From positions 16,425,639 to 16,489,638 of the forward strand of contig CM054062.1 in assembly GCA_028641055.1 (NCBI GenBank): a DNA stretch of 64,000 bases, in the 5' to 3' direction. The stretch is from Alopecurus myosuroides. Taxonomy: Eukaryota; Streptophyta; Magnoliopsida; Poales; Poaceae. The notes below the pieces were generated by a model that worked only from the letters and a program-made list of their open reading frames with translations, was not told the origin of the DNA and did no database searches. Numbering within the stretch: position 1 is the stretch's first letter; each line of letters begins with the position of its first letter. The position numbers and the translations under genes are program-made. Positions 34,532 through 46,000 of the stretch are shown one piece after another.

Positions 34532-37500
34532 AGCATCCCCAAGCTTACTTCCTACTCATCCTCGAGTAGGTAAATGATAAAACAAAATAATTTCTGAGGT
34601 AACATGCTACCACACAATCTTGATCATAATATGTAAAGCAAATCATGTAAACTAGGATCAAATGAACTAAAGTTGTGATCTATATATGATATCAACAAGT
34701 AATGCATAATCAAATAAGAAGAAAGAAGCAAAAAATTTAATGAATCAATACTAAAAGACTATCAACCGTGCAAAGTTTATTAGAGATGATTTAAGCTTTC
34801 AAGAACAACAATATCATGCACGTCAAACGATCTTCACAACCCCTGTTAGGATCAAGTCAAGCTTTCCACACGATACAATGCTTGAATCTTAAACTATTTG
34901 CGCACTAAAAACAAGCAAGTGTTCTGCGTTGGTCCCTGGCATGGGGATGTTTTGGCAAAGAGAACATTATGCGGGGTTTGGAAGGTCAATGGAAGAAAGG
35001 CTCACAAAGCTGAAAGTGGTCATTAAACAAGAGAAATTCTTACAACCGAAGCTTTGTAAGGAGTAGGGATTGCCACACAACAGATGCACATAGAGCTATC
35101 AGTGTATGAAAGCTCTCCAATGGAACTAGTGGGGGTGCATCCAACTTGCTTGCTCACGAAGACCTAGAGCTCATTTGAGGAGGCTCATCATTGGAATATA
35201 CAAGCCAAATTTTATAATGTAAAATTCCCCACATAGTTATGAATGAGCGATAATATGAAAACTTTTTCCAAACTGAAGCATTGGTGCTAAACATGAAGCA
35301 GGTGTGGTATAAAGGATAGTGATGCGCCCCCTCTCTCTTTATTCTCTCTTTGGCCCTTTTTTTTTTCTTTTTGGGCTTTTTATTTATTTATTTATTTTAT
35401 ATATCCTCACCAGTAGGGGCAACATCCTATATTACAATGAATCATTACACTTTTAGTACTCATAACTCATAATGGAATATCTCTGATGTATCCAACTGCA
35501 TGCTCCTTCTAGTGTAGCAGTATGCATAAATAACCATGAAGCTCATCATCAAGTAACATAATGGAGGTGGATGTTGTGCAGCAATATTTCTCGGAATGGC
35601 TTTGGTAATGTCATGATAGGTATGTGTGGTGGCTGTTTTGAGGAAGAATATATGGGCTTATGTGTAGGAGAACAAAGTCCACCCACGGGATTTGGATGCA
35701 TTGGCAAAGTTTGCACCAACTCTCAATGTGAGAAAGGGCAATGCACAATACTGAAGAGGCTAGCAAATATGGATGGTGGAAGTGCCAGGAACCGCAACAT
35801 AGACTCACGAGTTAAAAGGTTGCAGCAAGCAAATCATCTTTACAAGGCACAATGCAAATCACTCCAAGAGGGTCTGTGGCAGTTACAAGTCACTGTTAGC
35901 TACCCCGACCGTAGCGCGTAACAAAAGGCCGATCAGAAATGTATCACTCGTAGCAATCATATACCATTGTTTTTATCACCTGGTAATTTTAAGTATGGCA
36001 CAGATTCCAGTTTCTTAGACCAACCATTAAAAGTTTCTACTTACTAGTGCTTCCCGTTTATCCATTAAGCAAATTAATATCTCAAAACAACAGCAGTGAT
36101 TCAAGTGAAGCAGTTTAGTGATCTACAAGACCATGCGATTTTTTCCATTATACCAACTACCACATAAGAATTTTCTATTCCCAACCAAGCACATATATGA
36201 GACAACAAAAACTCTCTCTAACCATATAGCAATAAAAACTAGAGAGTACTAACAGCTCTAAATAAGAGATGAATGCAAAACATGAGCTAAATAAATGCAG
36301 CAGCCAGTCAAATATTAAGAATACAAAGTATTCCCATGAAAAAGCGGAGCGTTTCACTCTCCAATAAAAGAATTCTGGGGTCCAACCAAGCTTATTGCAA
36401 AAATAAAAATAAACTGAAAGCAAAAATAAAAGACGCTCCAAGTAAAGCACATAAGATGTGACCGAATAAAAATATAGTTTCACTAGAAGTGACCTTGTAA
36501 TTTGTCGATGAAGAAGGGGATGCCTTGGGCATCCCCAAGCTTAGAGGCTTGAGTCTTCTTGGAATTTGCTGGTATGTACCTCCGGGGCATCCCCGAGCTT
36601 AGGATCTTCACTCTTCTTGATCACGTCATATCATCCTCTTCTCTTGACCCTTGAAAACTTCCTTCACACCAAACTTCTCACAATCTTCATTAACAACGTT
36701 AGTGCAATCGAAATAATAAATTCACATGGTTCATTTTCAACACAAGCCTAACACTCATAAACACATTAGCTACTGTCACAACTTCTTTTAAAACTCTTTT
36801 TCTCAAAAGAACACCAAAAGAAAGAGATTAAGATGCAAATGCAATTATTAGCAGAAATCTGTCAAAACAGGACAGCAGGTAAAGACGATTTTTTTTCGAA
36901 AATCTTCTGTTGCTCAAATAAAAAAGTGTTCATCTAATAAAAGTTACGTATATAGCCCAGGATTACGCACAAAAAAACTCAGGTCATTTTGAATTTTATG
37001 TGATTTTATACGAATTTAATAGTGGACAACAGAAATCTGTTTCCTGCGCAGAAATCCGAAATATAGTCTCAACTTCTCACTAGAGGCTTTACTTAGCTCA
37101 ATAAAGACACAAAAGAAAATATACAGAGGGGTTGCTAAGAAAATAGACAACACCCAGGTGCAAAGCACACAGAAAGAAACAACGGAAAACGGGTTGAAAA
37201 CGAAGAAATAAAACGGGTTGTCTCCCGGTAGCGCTTTTCTTTAACGCCTTTCAGCTAGGCATAGAAAGCAACTCAAGTATTTTCAAGTGAAGCATTCATA
37301 TCAATACCAAGAACTCTCCTTTTACTCCTCTTACCCTTCTGTTTCCTAAGAGAACGAACCTCAACTTCAGGAATACTTATTCTAGCAAAATAAAAGCAAG
37401 CAAATAAATAACAACTATAAAGTAAACTAATTTTTGTGTGTTTTTGATATAAAGAAGCAAGACAAGACAAAAAATAAAAGCAACACTACAAACAAAATAA

Positions 37501-37570
37501 AGAGGTTGAGAGTGAGAGACCCCCCTTGCCAGAAGACTTCTTTCTCCCCGGCAACGGCGCCAGAAATTCT
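34532..37570 (-). mobile_element. Internal region of element G (no pol)
   Basis: About 3.0 kb, matching the interior of F on the opposite strand. The primer-binding site TGGCGCCGTTGCCGGGGA lies on the minus strand at about 37562-37545, in the canonical form. The only coding-like trace is VEVRSLRKQKGKRSKRRVLG at about 37375-37315 (minus), the tail of the short frame seen in F; the rest of that frame is deleted. A long run of T, A and TTTA repeats lies at 35340-35405. No retroviral-type enzymes are encoded. Confidence 0.85.
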
Positions 37571-38543
37571 TGTTGCTACACCTTGATGGCGCCAGAATTT
37601 CTTTGCTATGGATGGTGTGTTGGGAACCCCAAGAGGAGGGTGTGATGAGTGCAGCGGTAAGAATTTCCCTTAGTTAAGAACCACGGTTATCAATCCAGTA
37701 GGAGAAATAGGATCTTCGGAAGGTTGATGCCACTGATGGTGGTGATGGCGCCTCACCGGTGTCAGCAACAACGCGGAACCTGCACACAACACAACCAAAA
37801 TACTTTGTCCCAACGGTACAGTGAGGTTGTCAATCTCACCGGTCTTGCTGAAAACAAAGATTAGACGTATAGTGTCAAAAATGGTGTATTCTTGCAGTAA
37901 GTGAAGAAAGCAGGGAATTGTAGTGGTTTGTTTAACAGTGTAGGAAAATGGACCGGGGTTCATAGGTTCACTAGTGGTGTCTCTCCATAAAAGATAGCAT
38001 GCTGTGTGAACAAATTACAGTTGGGAAATTGACAAATAGAGGTTGCACCGTAGTGCACATTCATGACATGATGACTACTATGATATTTAGTGCGGGCATT
38101 ACAACAATATACATAGACCGTAATCCAACTGCATCTATGACTAATAATCCACCCTCAGGTTATCATTCGAACCCCCTTAGGTATTAAGTTGCAAGCAACA
38201 AATAATCGCATTAAGCAATGTGTGTAATGTAAGCAATGATTGTGCACGTGGGCACTCACACCGCTATTTTCTCCCTAGTGGCAACAACACATCCTCCCCC
38301 GTCACGTTTCTGTCACTCGAGCACAGGCGAAAAGGAGGCATGAACCCAACTATCGAGCATAAATACTCCCTCTTGGAGTCACTAGCAACTACTTGGCCAG
38401 AGCAACCACTAGAAACGGAAAGCATGCAAGATCACAAATAACATATGCAATAAAGACTATAATCAACTTGGCATAAGTTCAATATTCATCGGATCCCAGC
38501 AAATACAACACATAGAATTACATAAGAACAATCTCGATCATGT
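37571..38543 (-). mobile_element. 5' LTR of element G, truncated
   Basis: It matches 32913-33888 almost base for base from TGTTGCTACACCTTGATGGC onward. At 38543 the match breaks in ATCATGTT, where the 3' LTR continues AGGCAGC; about 640 bp of the LTR are missing. At the break begins the E2-type LTR piece that opens the duplicated SPX1 promoter unit, so a deletion joined the two. Confidence 0.9.
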
Positions 38544-38846
38544 TGAAAATAACTAGACGAAACCGCCCATGTGTACTCAGGATCGTTTTAGCCATTATAA
38601 GAAATACTATTGGCTTGTCCTTTGTGCTAAAAAGGACCGGGTCACTTACAACAACTATTTACCTTTATTGTTATTTACTTGTTATCGCTTTATTACTATT
38701 ACAAAAATCACTAAACAATTGTTCTCTACTGTTTACAGTGAAACCTTGCTCGAAACTATTTATCAATACCTTCTGCTTCTCGTTGGGTTCGACACTCTTA
38801 TTTATCGAAAAAGTTACGATCGACCCCCTATACTTGTGGGTCATCA
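38544..38846 (+). mobile_element. E2-type LTR end at the left of duplicate unit 1
   Basis: From TGAAAATAACTAGACG to ACTTGTGGGTCATCA it matches 40990-41291 and, less closely, 8555-8855 (the 5' LTR of E2). Instead of a primer-binding site it is followed by GTCTTTTTTGAAAG, which is unique sequence, so it is the outer end of a 3' LTR. Its best explanation is the 3' LTR of E2, marking the original right edge of the retrotransposon nest beside SPX1. Confidence 0.75.
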
Positions 38847-38909
38847 GTCTTTTTTGAAAGTATGACTCATGAATAGAAGAAATATAGGAATGAGGTGTCA
38901 TGACTTGTA

Positions 38910-39069
38910 CTCCTTCCATTCCTAAATATAAGATTTTCTTGCTATTGCTCATGTTGACTAGATACAGATTAATTTGAGCGAACATATATACTAAAATTTG
39001 TCTAGATACATGTACATATTTGAGAATGTGGAAAAATCTAAAACATCTTATATTTTGAAACAGAGGGAG
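38910..39069. mobile_element. Stowaway-type MITE (copy in unit 1)
   Basis: 160 bp with ends CTCCTTCCATTCCTAAATAT and TTATATTTTGAAACAGAGGG-type inverted repeats, bounded by TA on both sides. This is the Stowaway (Tc1/mariner-type) structure common near grass genes. The same insertion is in unit 2 at 41360-41518, so it predates the duplication. Confidence 0.88.
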
Positions 39070-39527
39070 TAATATATGAACGGGATGTCATTGAGAATAA
39101 AACTACATGAATATGTAAGAGTTAACTTGTTCGATGCTCCACACGATTTGTGAGAGAATACCGGAGAAAAGGTTTTCGCAACACAAAAGGATTTTTTTTA
39201 TCCCTGAAGTGCATAATCTCACAAAAAACATATGCGGGTCGAAGTCTAGAAAATAAATAAAAAATCAAATTTTGGTGGTCTCATTTTCTTTCATCCAAAT
39301 ATGGTCCATGCAAAATCTACGTAGTTATGTACTACCAACACATCCTCCTCTCCTCGAAAAACTCTAGCCACCCCCCCTAGCCAGCTCCTCCGGAGGTGAG
39401 GAAACCTTCTAGGTGTCAGAAATAAAATTCTAGATTTTTTATGGCGCCGTCTTGATGGGTGAGGCAGCGATCTTCCCCTCAACCTTTCTCGGTCGCGTTT
39501 TTTGCAGCATAAAGGAGCTGCTCAATA

Positions 39528-39765
39528 CTACCTACATTCCAAAAAATAAGGCGTGTTTCGCTTCATTTGACTGAGGGTTTGACCAAGCATTACACATTTA
39601 ATATGCGACATATGTGATAAAACTCATAATCATAGTGAAGTAATTTTGAATAAGAATAATATAATATTAATTATATGTCAAAAATTATATATAAATAGAC
39701 TAATTATTGGTCAAAACATTGGTTAAAGCAAAGAAAATAAGCCTTATTTTGCAGAACGGAGGTGG
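39528..39765. mobile_element. Second Stowaway-like MITE (copy in unit 1)
   Basis: 238 bp between TA dinucleotides, with inverted ends CTACCTACATTCCAAAAAAT and GCCTTATTTTGCAGAACGG-type sequence, and the body starting AAGGCGTGTTTCGCTTCATT. Its partner in unit 2 is 41975-42212. Confidence 0.75.
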
Positions 39766-40404
39766 TAATGTCAAAGATGATGCTCCGACAGGGTGGTTTG
39801 TTGTCTTCGTCTTCGACGGGTTTGCTCCCTTTGATGGGGGGATGCTTCTTGTCCTCCCACGCGCCTTTCTTCGGGTCAAATCCCGGTTACGACGAGCAAC
39901 ATGCACCACTTGTAGATGTTCCTAGTGTAACTTGTTTTCTATATCAATATGTTGGGAAACATTATCATAGAAAAATTCTCCTTCAAATTAAAAATCCTAC
40001 AATATTTCTGAAAATCATGTGACCCAAAGACACTTACCGTTCCCCCTTCCACAATCTACCTCACCTTTCGGTTTCTTCCGGCCTTGCAGGACCACGGTAG
40101 CCACTTAGAAAAGAGTCATGTAGATTCACAAATATAGCTGCATTATTTCTCAAAAAACAAAAATGTACTCCTACAATCTTGTTAAATTTAGACATGTGCT
40201 AACAGGATAACCTTGTGAACTGCTACTCTGTTGGTGTCGCTTTGGCTGTTTGGGAAGGGTCTCGCTAGTTTTTTTTCCTTTGGCTAGGGGGAAGAGGTCT
40301 CACTTGTGATCTTAAAAACTCAAGCCAAAGAAGAACCAGGAAAGAAGAGCGCTCAGGAAAGAATAACCACTGGCGCACACCGCAAGTCATATCCTCCGAC
40401 TCGC

Positions 40405-40442
40405 GAATATTCCGCTCTTGCCTTCCCCCTCTCCGCATATCC
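40405..40442 (+). promoter_or_regulatory. P1BS pair in the duplicated promoter
   Basis: GAATATTC (40405-40412) and GCATATCC (40435-40442) both fit GNATATNC, the binding site of PHR-type MYB factors that switch on phosphate-starvation genes. They are identical in sequence and spacing to the pair in front of the intact SPX1 gene. Confidence 0.7.
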
Positions 40443-40584
40443 TCTCGCCCCCTTCCCTTTCCCCTCTATTTCACCACACCATCCGCCGCATGCACGCCCG
40501 CACAATCCCTTGATCCTCCCCACCCCATCGCCATTGGAGATCGAGCGAGACGACGAGAAATCCAATCCCCGCGAGCCTCATGGG

Positions 40585-40638
40585 ATGAAGTTCGGCAAGA
40601 GCCCGAGCAGCCGGATCGTGGAGACCCTGCCGGTTTGA
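40585..40638 (+). pseudogene. Truncated SPX1 first exon (17-codon remnant)
   Basis: ATG at 40585 opens MKFGKSPSSRIVETLPV and stops at TGA 40636-40638. The first 16 codons match SPX1 with two changes (L7P, Q10R); codon 17 and the stop come from the LTR sequence joined at the duplication breakpoint. It keeps only the first helix of the SPX domain and cannot bind inositol phosphates. Its promoter and leader are duplicated with it, so a short chimeric RNA is possible. A further upstream ATG (CCTCATGGG, where the intact gene has CCTCGCGGG) and an open in-frame leader are also present. Confidence 0.88.
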
Positions 40639-41291
40639 TATTTAAGTTATGTTGCTATTTCTCTAGTGGTGTTATCTGAACATTGACTACATAGAACTTC
40701 ACCTTCTAAGGGTCTAGAGGAATGCGTTATGTGTTGGATTGCTTATGGTGGATTGCCGGAGTGACAGAAAACTAAACCCCAGTTTGCAATACTTCACATA
40801 ATGAAGTAGTAGATACCATGAGTTTATTGCTACGGTTAGAATTATTTCTTAATTACTTTATTGCGTTTGTGGACGCTTGCAAGGAATGTAATCGTAAGTG
40901 TGCATTAGTTTTGGATAGGACGGTGCACGAGAATAGGTCTACCCACATAACACTTACCAAAACGATAAACATTAATCAACGTCATGTGATGAAAATAACT
41001 AGACAAAAACTCCCGTGTGTACTTAGGAACGTTTTAGCCATTATAAGAAATACTAGTGGCTTGTCCTTTGTGCTAAAAAGGACCGGGTCACTTACAACAA
41101 CTATTTACCTTTATTGTTATTTACTTGTTATCGGTTTATTACTATTAAAAAATCACTAAACAATTGTTCTCTACTGTTTACAGTGAAACCTTGCTCGAAA
41201 TTATTTATCAATACCTTCTGCTTCTTGTTGGGTTTGACACTCTTATTTATCGAAAAAGTTACGATCGACCCACTATACTTATGTGTCATCA
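40634..41291 (+). mobile_element. E2-type LTR fragment between the two units
   Basis: It starts at the duplication junction with GTTTGATATTTAAGTTATG and runs to ATGTGTCATCA at 41291, matching 8203-8855 of the E2 5' LTR. Its right part is the start of duplicate unit 2. The next bases, GTCTCTTTTGAAAG, are unique and not a primer-binding site. It is read as the 3' LTR of E2, the original insertion about 1.7 kb upstream of the SPX1 start codon. Confidence 0.8.
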
Positions 41292-41359
41292 GTCTCTTTT
41301 GAAAGTGTGACTCATGAATAGAAGAAATAAAATATAGGAATGAGGTGTCATGACTTGTA

Positions 41360-41518
41360 CTCCTTCCATTCCTAAATATAAGATTTTCTTGCTATTGCTC
41401 ATTTTGACTAGATACGGATTAATTTGAGTGAACATATATACTAAAATTTGTCTAGATACATGTACATATTTGCGAATATGGAAAAATCTAAAACATCTTA
41501 TATTTCGAACCAGAGGGA
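41360..41518. mobile_element. Stowaway-type MITE (copy in unit 2)
   Basis: Counterpart of 38910-39069, with the same TA-bounded ends; the right end has decayed to GAGGGATTG. Confidence 0.85.
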
Positions 41519-41974
41519 TTGATATATGAACGGGATGTCACTGAGAATAAAACTACATGAATCTGTAAGAGTTAACTTGTTGGATGTTCCACACGGTTTG
41601 TGAGAGAATACCGGAGAAAAGGTTTTGCAACACAAAAGGATTTTTTTATCTCTGAAGTGCATAATCTCACAAAAAACATATGCGGGTCGAAGTCTAGAAA
41701 ATAAAAACAAATTCAAATTTTGGTGGTCTCATTTTCTTTCATCCAAATATGGCCCATGCAAAATCAACGTAGTTATGTACTACCAACACATCCTCCTCTC
41801 CTCGAAAAACCCTAGCCACCCCCCTAGCCAGCTCCTCCGGAGGTGAGGAAACCTTCTAGGTGACAGAAATAAAATTCTAGATTTTTTATGGCGCCGTCTT
41901 GATGGGCGAGGCAGCGATCTCCCCCTCAACCTTTCTCGATGGCGTTTTTCGCGGCATAAAGGAGCTGCTCAGTA

Positions 41975-42212
41975 CTACCTACATTCCGAAAAATAAGGCG
42001 TGTTTCGCTTCATTTGACTGAGGGTTTGACCAAGCATTACACATTTTATATGCGACATATGTGATAGAACTCATAATCATAGTGAAGTAATTTTGAATAG
42101 GAATACAATGATATTAATTATATGTCAAAAATTATATATAAATAGACTAATTATTGGTCAAAACATTGGTTAAAGCAAAGAAAATGCGCCTTCTTTTGCA
42201 GAATGGAGGTAG
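41975..42212. mobile_element. Second Stowaway-like MITE (copy in unit 2)
   Basis: Counterpart of 39528-39765, about 238 bp, ends CTACCTACATTCCGAAAAAT and TTTTGCAGAATGGAGGTAG between TA dinucleotides. Confidence 0.75.
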
Positions 42213-42834
42213 TAGTGTCATAGATGATGCTCTGACATGGTGGTTTGTTGTCTTTCGTCTTTGACGGGGGATGCTCCTAGTCCTCCCACACGCCTTTCTT
42301 CGGGTCAAATCCCGGTTCCGACCGGCAACATGCACCACTTGTAGATGTTCCTGGTGTAACTTGTTTTCTATATCAACATATTGGGCAACATTATCAAAGA
42401 AAAATTCTCCTTCAAAATAAAAATCCTACAATATTTCTGAATATCATGTGACCCAAAGACACTTACCGTTCCCCTTTCCACAATCTACCTCACCTTTCGC
42501 TTTCTTCCGGCCCTGCAGGACCACGGTAGCCACTTAGAAGAGTTATGTAGATTCGCAAATATAGCTGCACTATTTCTCAAAAAACAAAAATGTACTCCTA
42601 CAATCTTGTTAAATTTAGACGTGTGCTAACAGGATAACCTTGTGAACTGCTACTCTGATGGTGTCGCTTTGGCCGTTTGGGAAGGGGTCTCGCTAGTTTT
42701 TTTTTTCCTTTGGCTAGGGGGAAGAGGTCTCACTTGTGATCTGAAAAACTCAAGCCAAAGAAGAACCAGGAAAGAAGAGCGCTCAGGAAAGAATAACCAC
42801 TGGCGCACACCGCAAGTCATATCCTCCGACTCGC

Positions 42835-42872
42835 GAATATTCCGCTCTTGCCTTCCCCCTCTCCGCATATCC
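42835..42872 (+). promoter_or_regulatory. P1BS pair upstream of SPX1
   Basis: GAATATTC (42835-42842) and GCATATCC (42865-42872) fit GNATATNC, 22 bases apart and 145-180 bases upstream of the ATG. PHR1/PHR2 MYB factors bind this site in the promoters of phosphate-starvation genes, and rice SPX1 is a known PHR2 target. The positions suggest that this gene is induced by low phosphate. Whether the sites are promoter or leader depends on the transcription start, which I cannot place. Confidence 0.75.
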
Positions 42873-43016
42873 TCTCGCCCCCTTCCCTTTCCCCTCTATT
42901 TCACCACCCCCATCCGCCGCAAGCACGCCACGCACAATCCCTCGATCCTCCCCACCCCATCGCCATTGGAGATCGAGCGAGACGGCGAGAAATCCAATCC
43001 CCGCGAGCCTCGCGGG

Positions 43017-46000
43017 ATGAAGTTCGGCAAGAGCCTGAGCAGCCAGATCGTGGAGACGCTGCCGGAGTGGCGCGACAAGTTCCTCTCCTACAAGGACCTC
43101 AAGAAGCGCCTCAAGCTCATCGGCATCGGCGCCGACGGGGAGGAGCGCCAGCCCAAGCGGGCCCGCGTCTCGGAACCCGCCGGGGATGGCGAGGAGGAGC
43201 CGGCGGCGGCGATGACGCCCGAGGAGGCGGAGTTCATGCGGCTCCTGGAGGCCGAGCTCGACAAGTTCAATTCCTTCTTCGTCGAGAAGGAGGAGGAGTA
43301 CATCATCCGCCAGAAGGTTGGTAGCCCAGCCGCTCGTCCGATTCGTCATTTTAATTTTTCATTGTAATTCGTGGAGTCCCGCGATCTGATTGGAGATTTT
43401 GCCGGCCCGTGGAGCAGGAGTTGCAGGACAGGGTGGCGAGGGCGGCCGGGATGGAGTCCAGGGAGGAATTGCTGCGTGTGCACAAGGAGATCGTCGACTT
43501 CCACGGCGAGATGGTGCTGCTTGAGAATTACAGCGCCCTCAACTACACCGGTGAGCTGCCGCACTTCCCCACTACCGCATGTAGTCGTTATGCTGCCTCA
43601 GAGTTATTAGTAGTAGTACTTTTAAGGATATGTTGTTGCTTATCTGCTTTTGGAATTGTTTGTCCGTGTAGTGGATGGGAAGGGAGTGGGAAAGTGGTTC
43701 CGATTTGGGTAATCAAGTAATTTATCGCACAATCGTAAAGCGGGGGAGCTAAGAGTGAGCTTCTGTGAACATGAGTCAAGGAAAGGGTGAACCGCGTTGC
43801 GTCCGAATAGCTACGGCTCCCTTGTCAGTGAGTGGAGCACTTGTGTCGCTGTCAACGCCAATGGATCCTTGTTGCGCCGTTGAAATCGCACGTGCATTGC
43901 CCCAACTTGACAAATATATAAATGCTCGGGGGAGAAACTGCGTGGGCATGATATATTAACAATTTCTAGCGAGAAATTTGCAATGTCTCACATAAGCATA
44001 CATATTTAGTTCACCTTCGAGCACACAATGTTTACTTCTCTTGCGATCTGAAATGGCCCTAATAGGTTTAGACAGTATAAACATAAAAATAATAGTAGAA
44101 AAGAAGTTACTCTCAGTACAACGATAGGCATCTCACATTGTAATATGGATTCTAAATTCACATTACCCATTCAACTTAATTCACACTAAAAATATCGTTT
44201 TCATTTTACATACTCACACCATGTCATGATGACGTTGTATTATGCACTAGATTATCCGTTTCCTTGCCAGACTATCTTGCAATCAACATATGCAATGCGT
44301 GTGCAAACTAGGCCTTCATTGTTTTGTTTTACTGTTGAGTAACCTCGTCTCCTTTTTGTTAATATCTATTCATCGAGTGTGAAAAAAAGCTGCTCTTATC
44401 AGTCAGGTATGACCTAAAAAATAATTTTCATTCTTTGGTGTTGCTCAAATTCTTCTAAAGTTTGAAAAGGTGCTATATGAGCGATCGCAACTTCATCTGT
44501 AATGTGTGATCTATTTTCTAGTGTTACTTTGGTTGGCTTTTCGTCAAATCATATTTTTGCTAGGTGTAATGAACTTGAGGGTAACCGGCAGTTTGTTTTG
44601 CTGTTTTATGTGCTTCTGCATAGTGGCTTTAGTGGACCTGCCGTGACCATACCACTCAACTTATTATGAGCTCCTAGCTCCTGCAGTGCGTCTTTACAAT
44701 GACGCGACTGGATGTCATCGCAGAGCTATGAGCCACCTTTTATGATCTATCCATGTTCAAAAAGTATACCACTAATTCCGACTCATGATTGTTGTCCGAA
44801 ATAAAATGTGATTACTAGGACAGAGCATGTCATGGTTCAACTATTTTTCGCCGCAGAGAACAATCTGCGCCTACGAGTTGACTAAGCATGTAGCATTTTT
44901 ATCCTAGTATAAGGTATCTGCTCATGAAGATTTGTTTGTGGGCAGTGTACCACTTTCTAATAAACTGACTTGCAAAATTCTGATTAAATTGGGGTAGTCA
45001 ACTGATGAAGTATGTTCACTTTCCCATAGTTTAGTTAACTTGCTGATTGTGAGTGTGATACCTAAAAAGTATTGCCATTTTGAGTCTGAGATTATGACAA
45101 ATATGGCATGCCGGATGCATGTTTCCTGTATACTTTGACTCAATGTTTCACCATTTGTGCTTGTTGCATTATATTTTTTTCTTACCAATGTTACCATTTT
45201 TAATTGTGGTGCTAGTTTGCTTGTATGCTTCTGTGAGCATGAAACTATTTCTAGTGTTCTGTAACTATTTAATAGTATTCAGTCACCATATTTGTCTGGT
45301 GTAATGCTAAGTCTATTTTACTATTCACCTGAACTGGCTACAGATGCTATATGATGTTAACTCCCGTGGACAGTAATTTTCCGTGTCATGCTCCTCTGAG
45401 GAATTATATTAGCTAGTGCAGTGGCACGATATATTTGTATGGCTGCACACTTCCAATAGTGCAGCTTGCTAGTGAAACGAAGAAACATATTCTTTGAGAA
45501 ATGTTATTTCCTGTATTTATCATTTCCCGACGATTTCACCTAATTTATTTTATAATTTGGTCAAGGATAAAAGTTTATTGCGCCTAAGCTCTATGATTAT
45601 TCTACATTTTATAAAATCAGAACCCAGCAATCCTCTTCTCTTAGGGAGAACATCCTGAAAAAGAAGCGAGAGATGAACATGATACATAGCCATTTTGAAA
45701 TTGAAACTTGGAATATGTCAAGTCAAAACCTTCTACCTTTTCTGGCTACCTGTGCTCATGTATTACTATACTCTGTCTAAGCTATTGCATACTCCCCCTA
45801 ATTCTTTTTATTTTTCATCATCCATGATGCTTATGGTCCTTTTTGCCATTGCAGGACTGGTCAAGATTCTCAAGAAGTATGACAAGAGAACTGGGGCCCT
45901 GATCCGTCTGCCCTTCATTCAGAATGTGTTGCTTCAGCCTTTCTTCACCACTGACCTCCTGTACAAGCTTGTGAAGGAGTGTGAGGCCATGCTTGACCAG

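Larger units (their letters stand above)
38544..40633 (+). repeat. Tandem duplicate unit 1: SPX1 promoter, leader and 16 codons
   Basis: About 2.09 kb repeated at 40990-43065 with roughly 95% identity by eye. It contains the LTR end, two Stowaway MITEs (38910-39069 and 39528-39765), the SPX1 upstream region, two P1BS motifs, the untranslated leader and the first 16 codons. It ends in CTGCCGG at 40633, where LTR sequence begins again. The duplication includes the LTR and both MITEs, so it is younger than those insertions. Confidence 0.93.
40990..43065 (+). repeat. Tandem duplicate unit 2 (at the intact SPX1)
   Basis: The parental or retained copy of the 2.1 kb unit, continuous with the functional gene. 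It differs from unit 1 by scattered substitutions and small indels. Confidence 0.93.

Noticed and set aside
35340..35405. T-run and TTTA repeats as a possible LINE or SINE poly(A) tail
   Set aside because: The stretch aligns in position with the interior of G/F and has no SINE/LINE body or target duplication next to it.
42650..43349. Minus-strand frame of 188 codons opposite SPX1 exon 1
   Set aside because: It is a shadow of the GC-biased SPX1 codons; the plus-strand SPX domain is certain.
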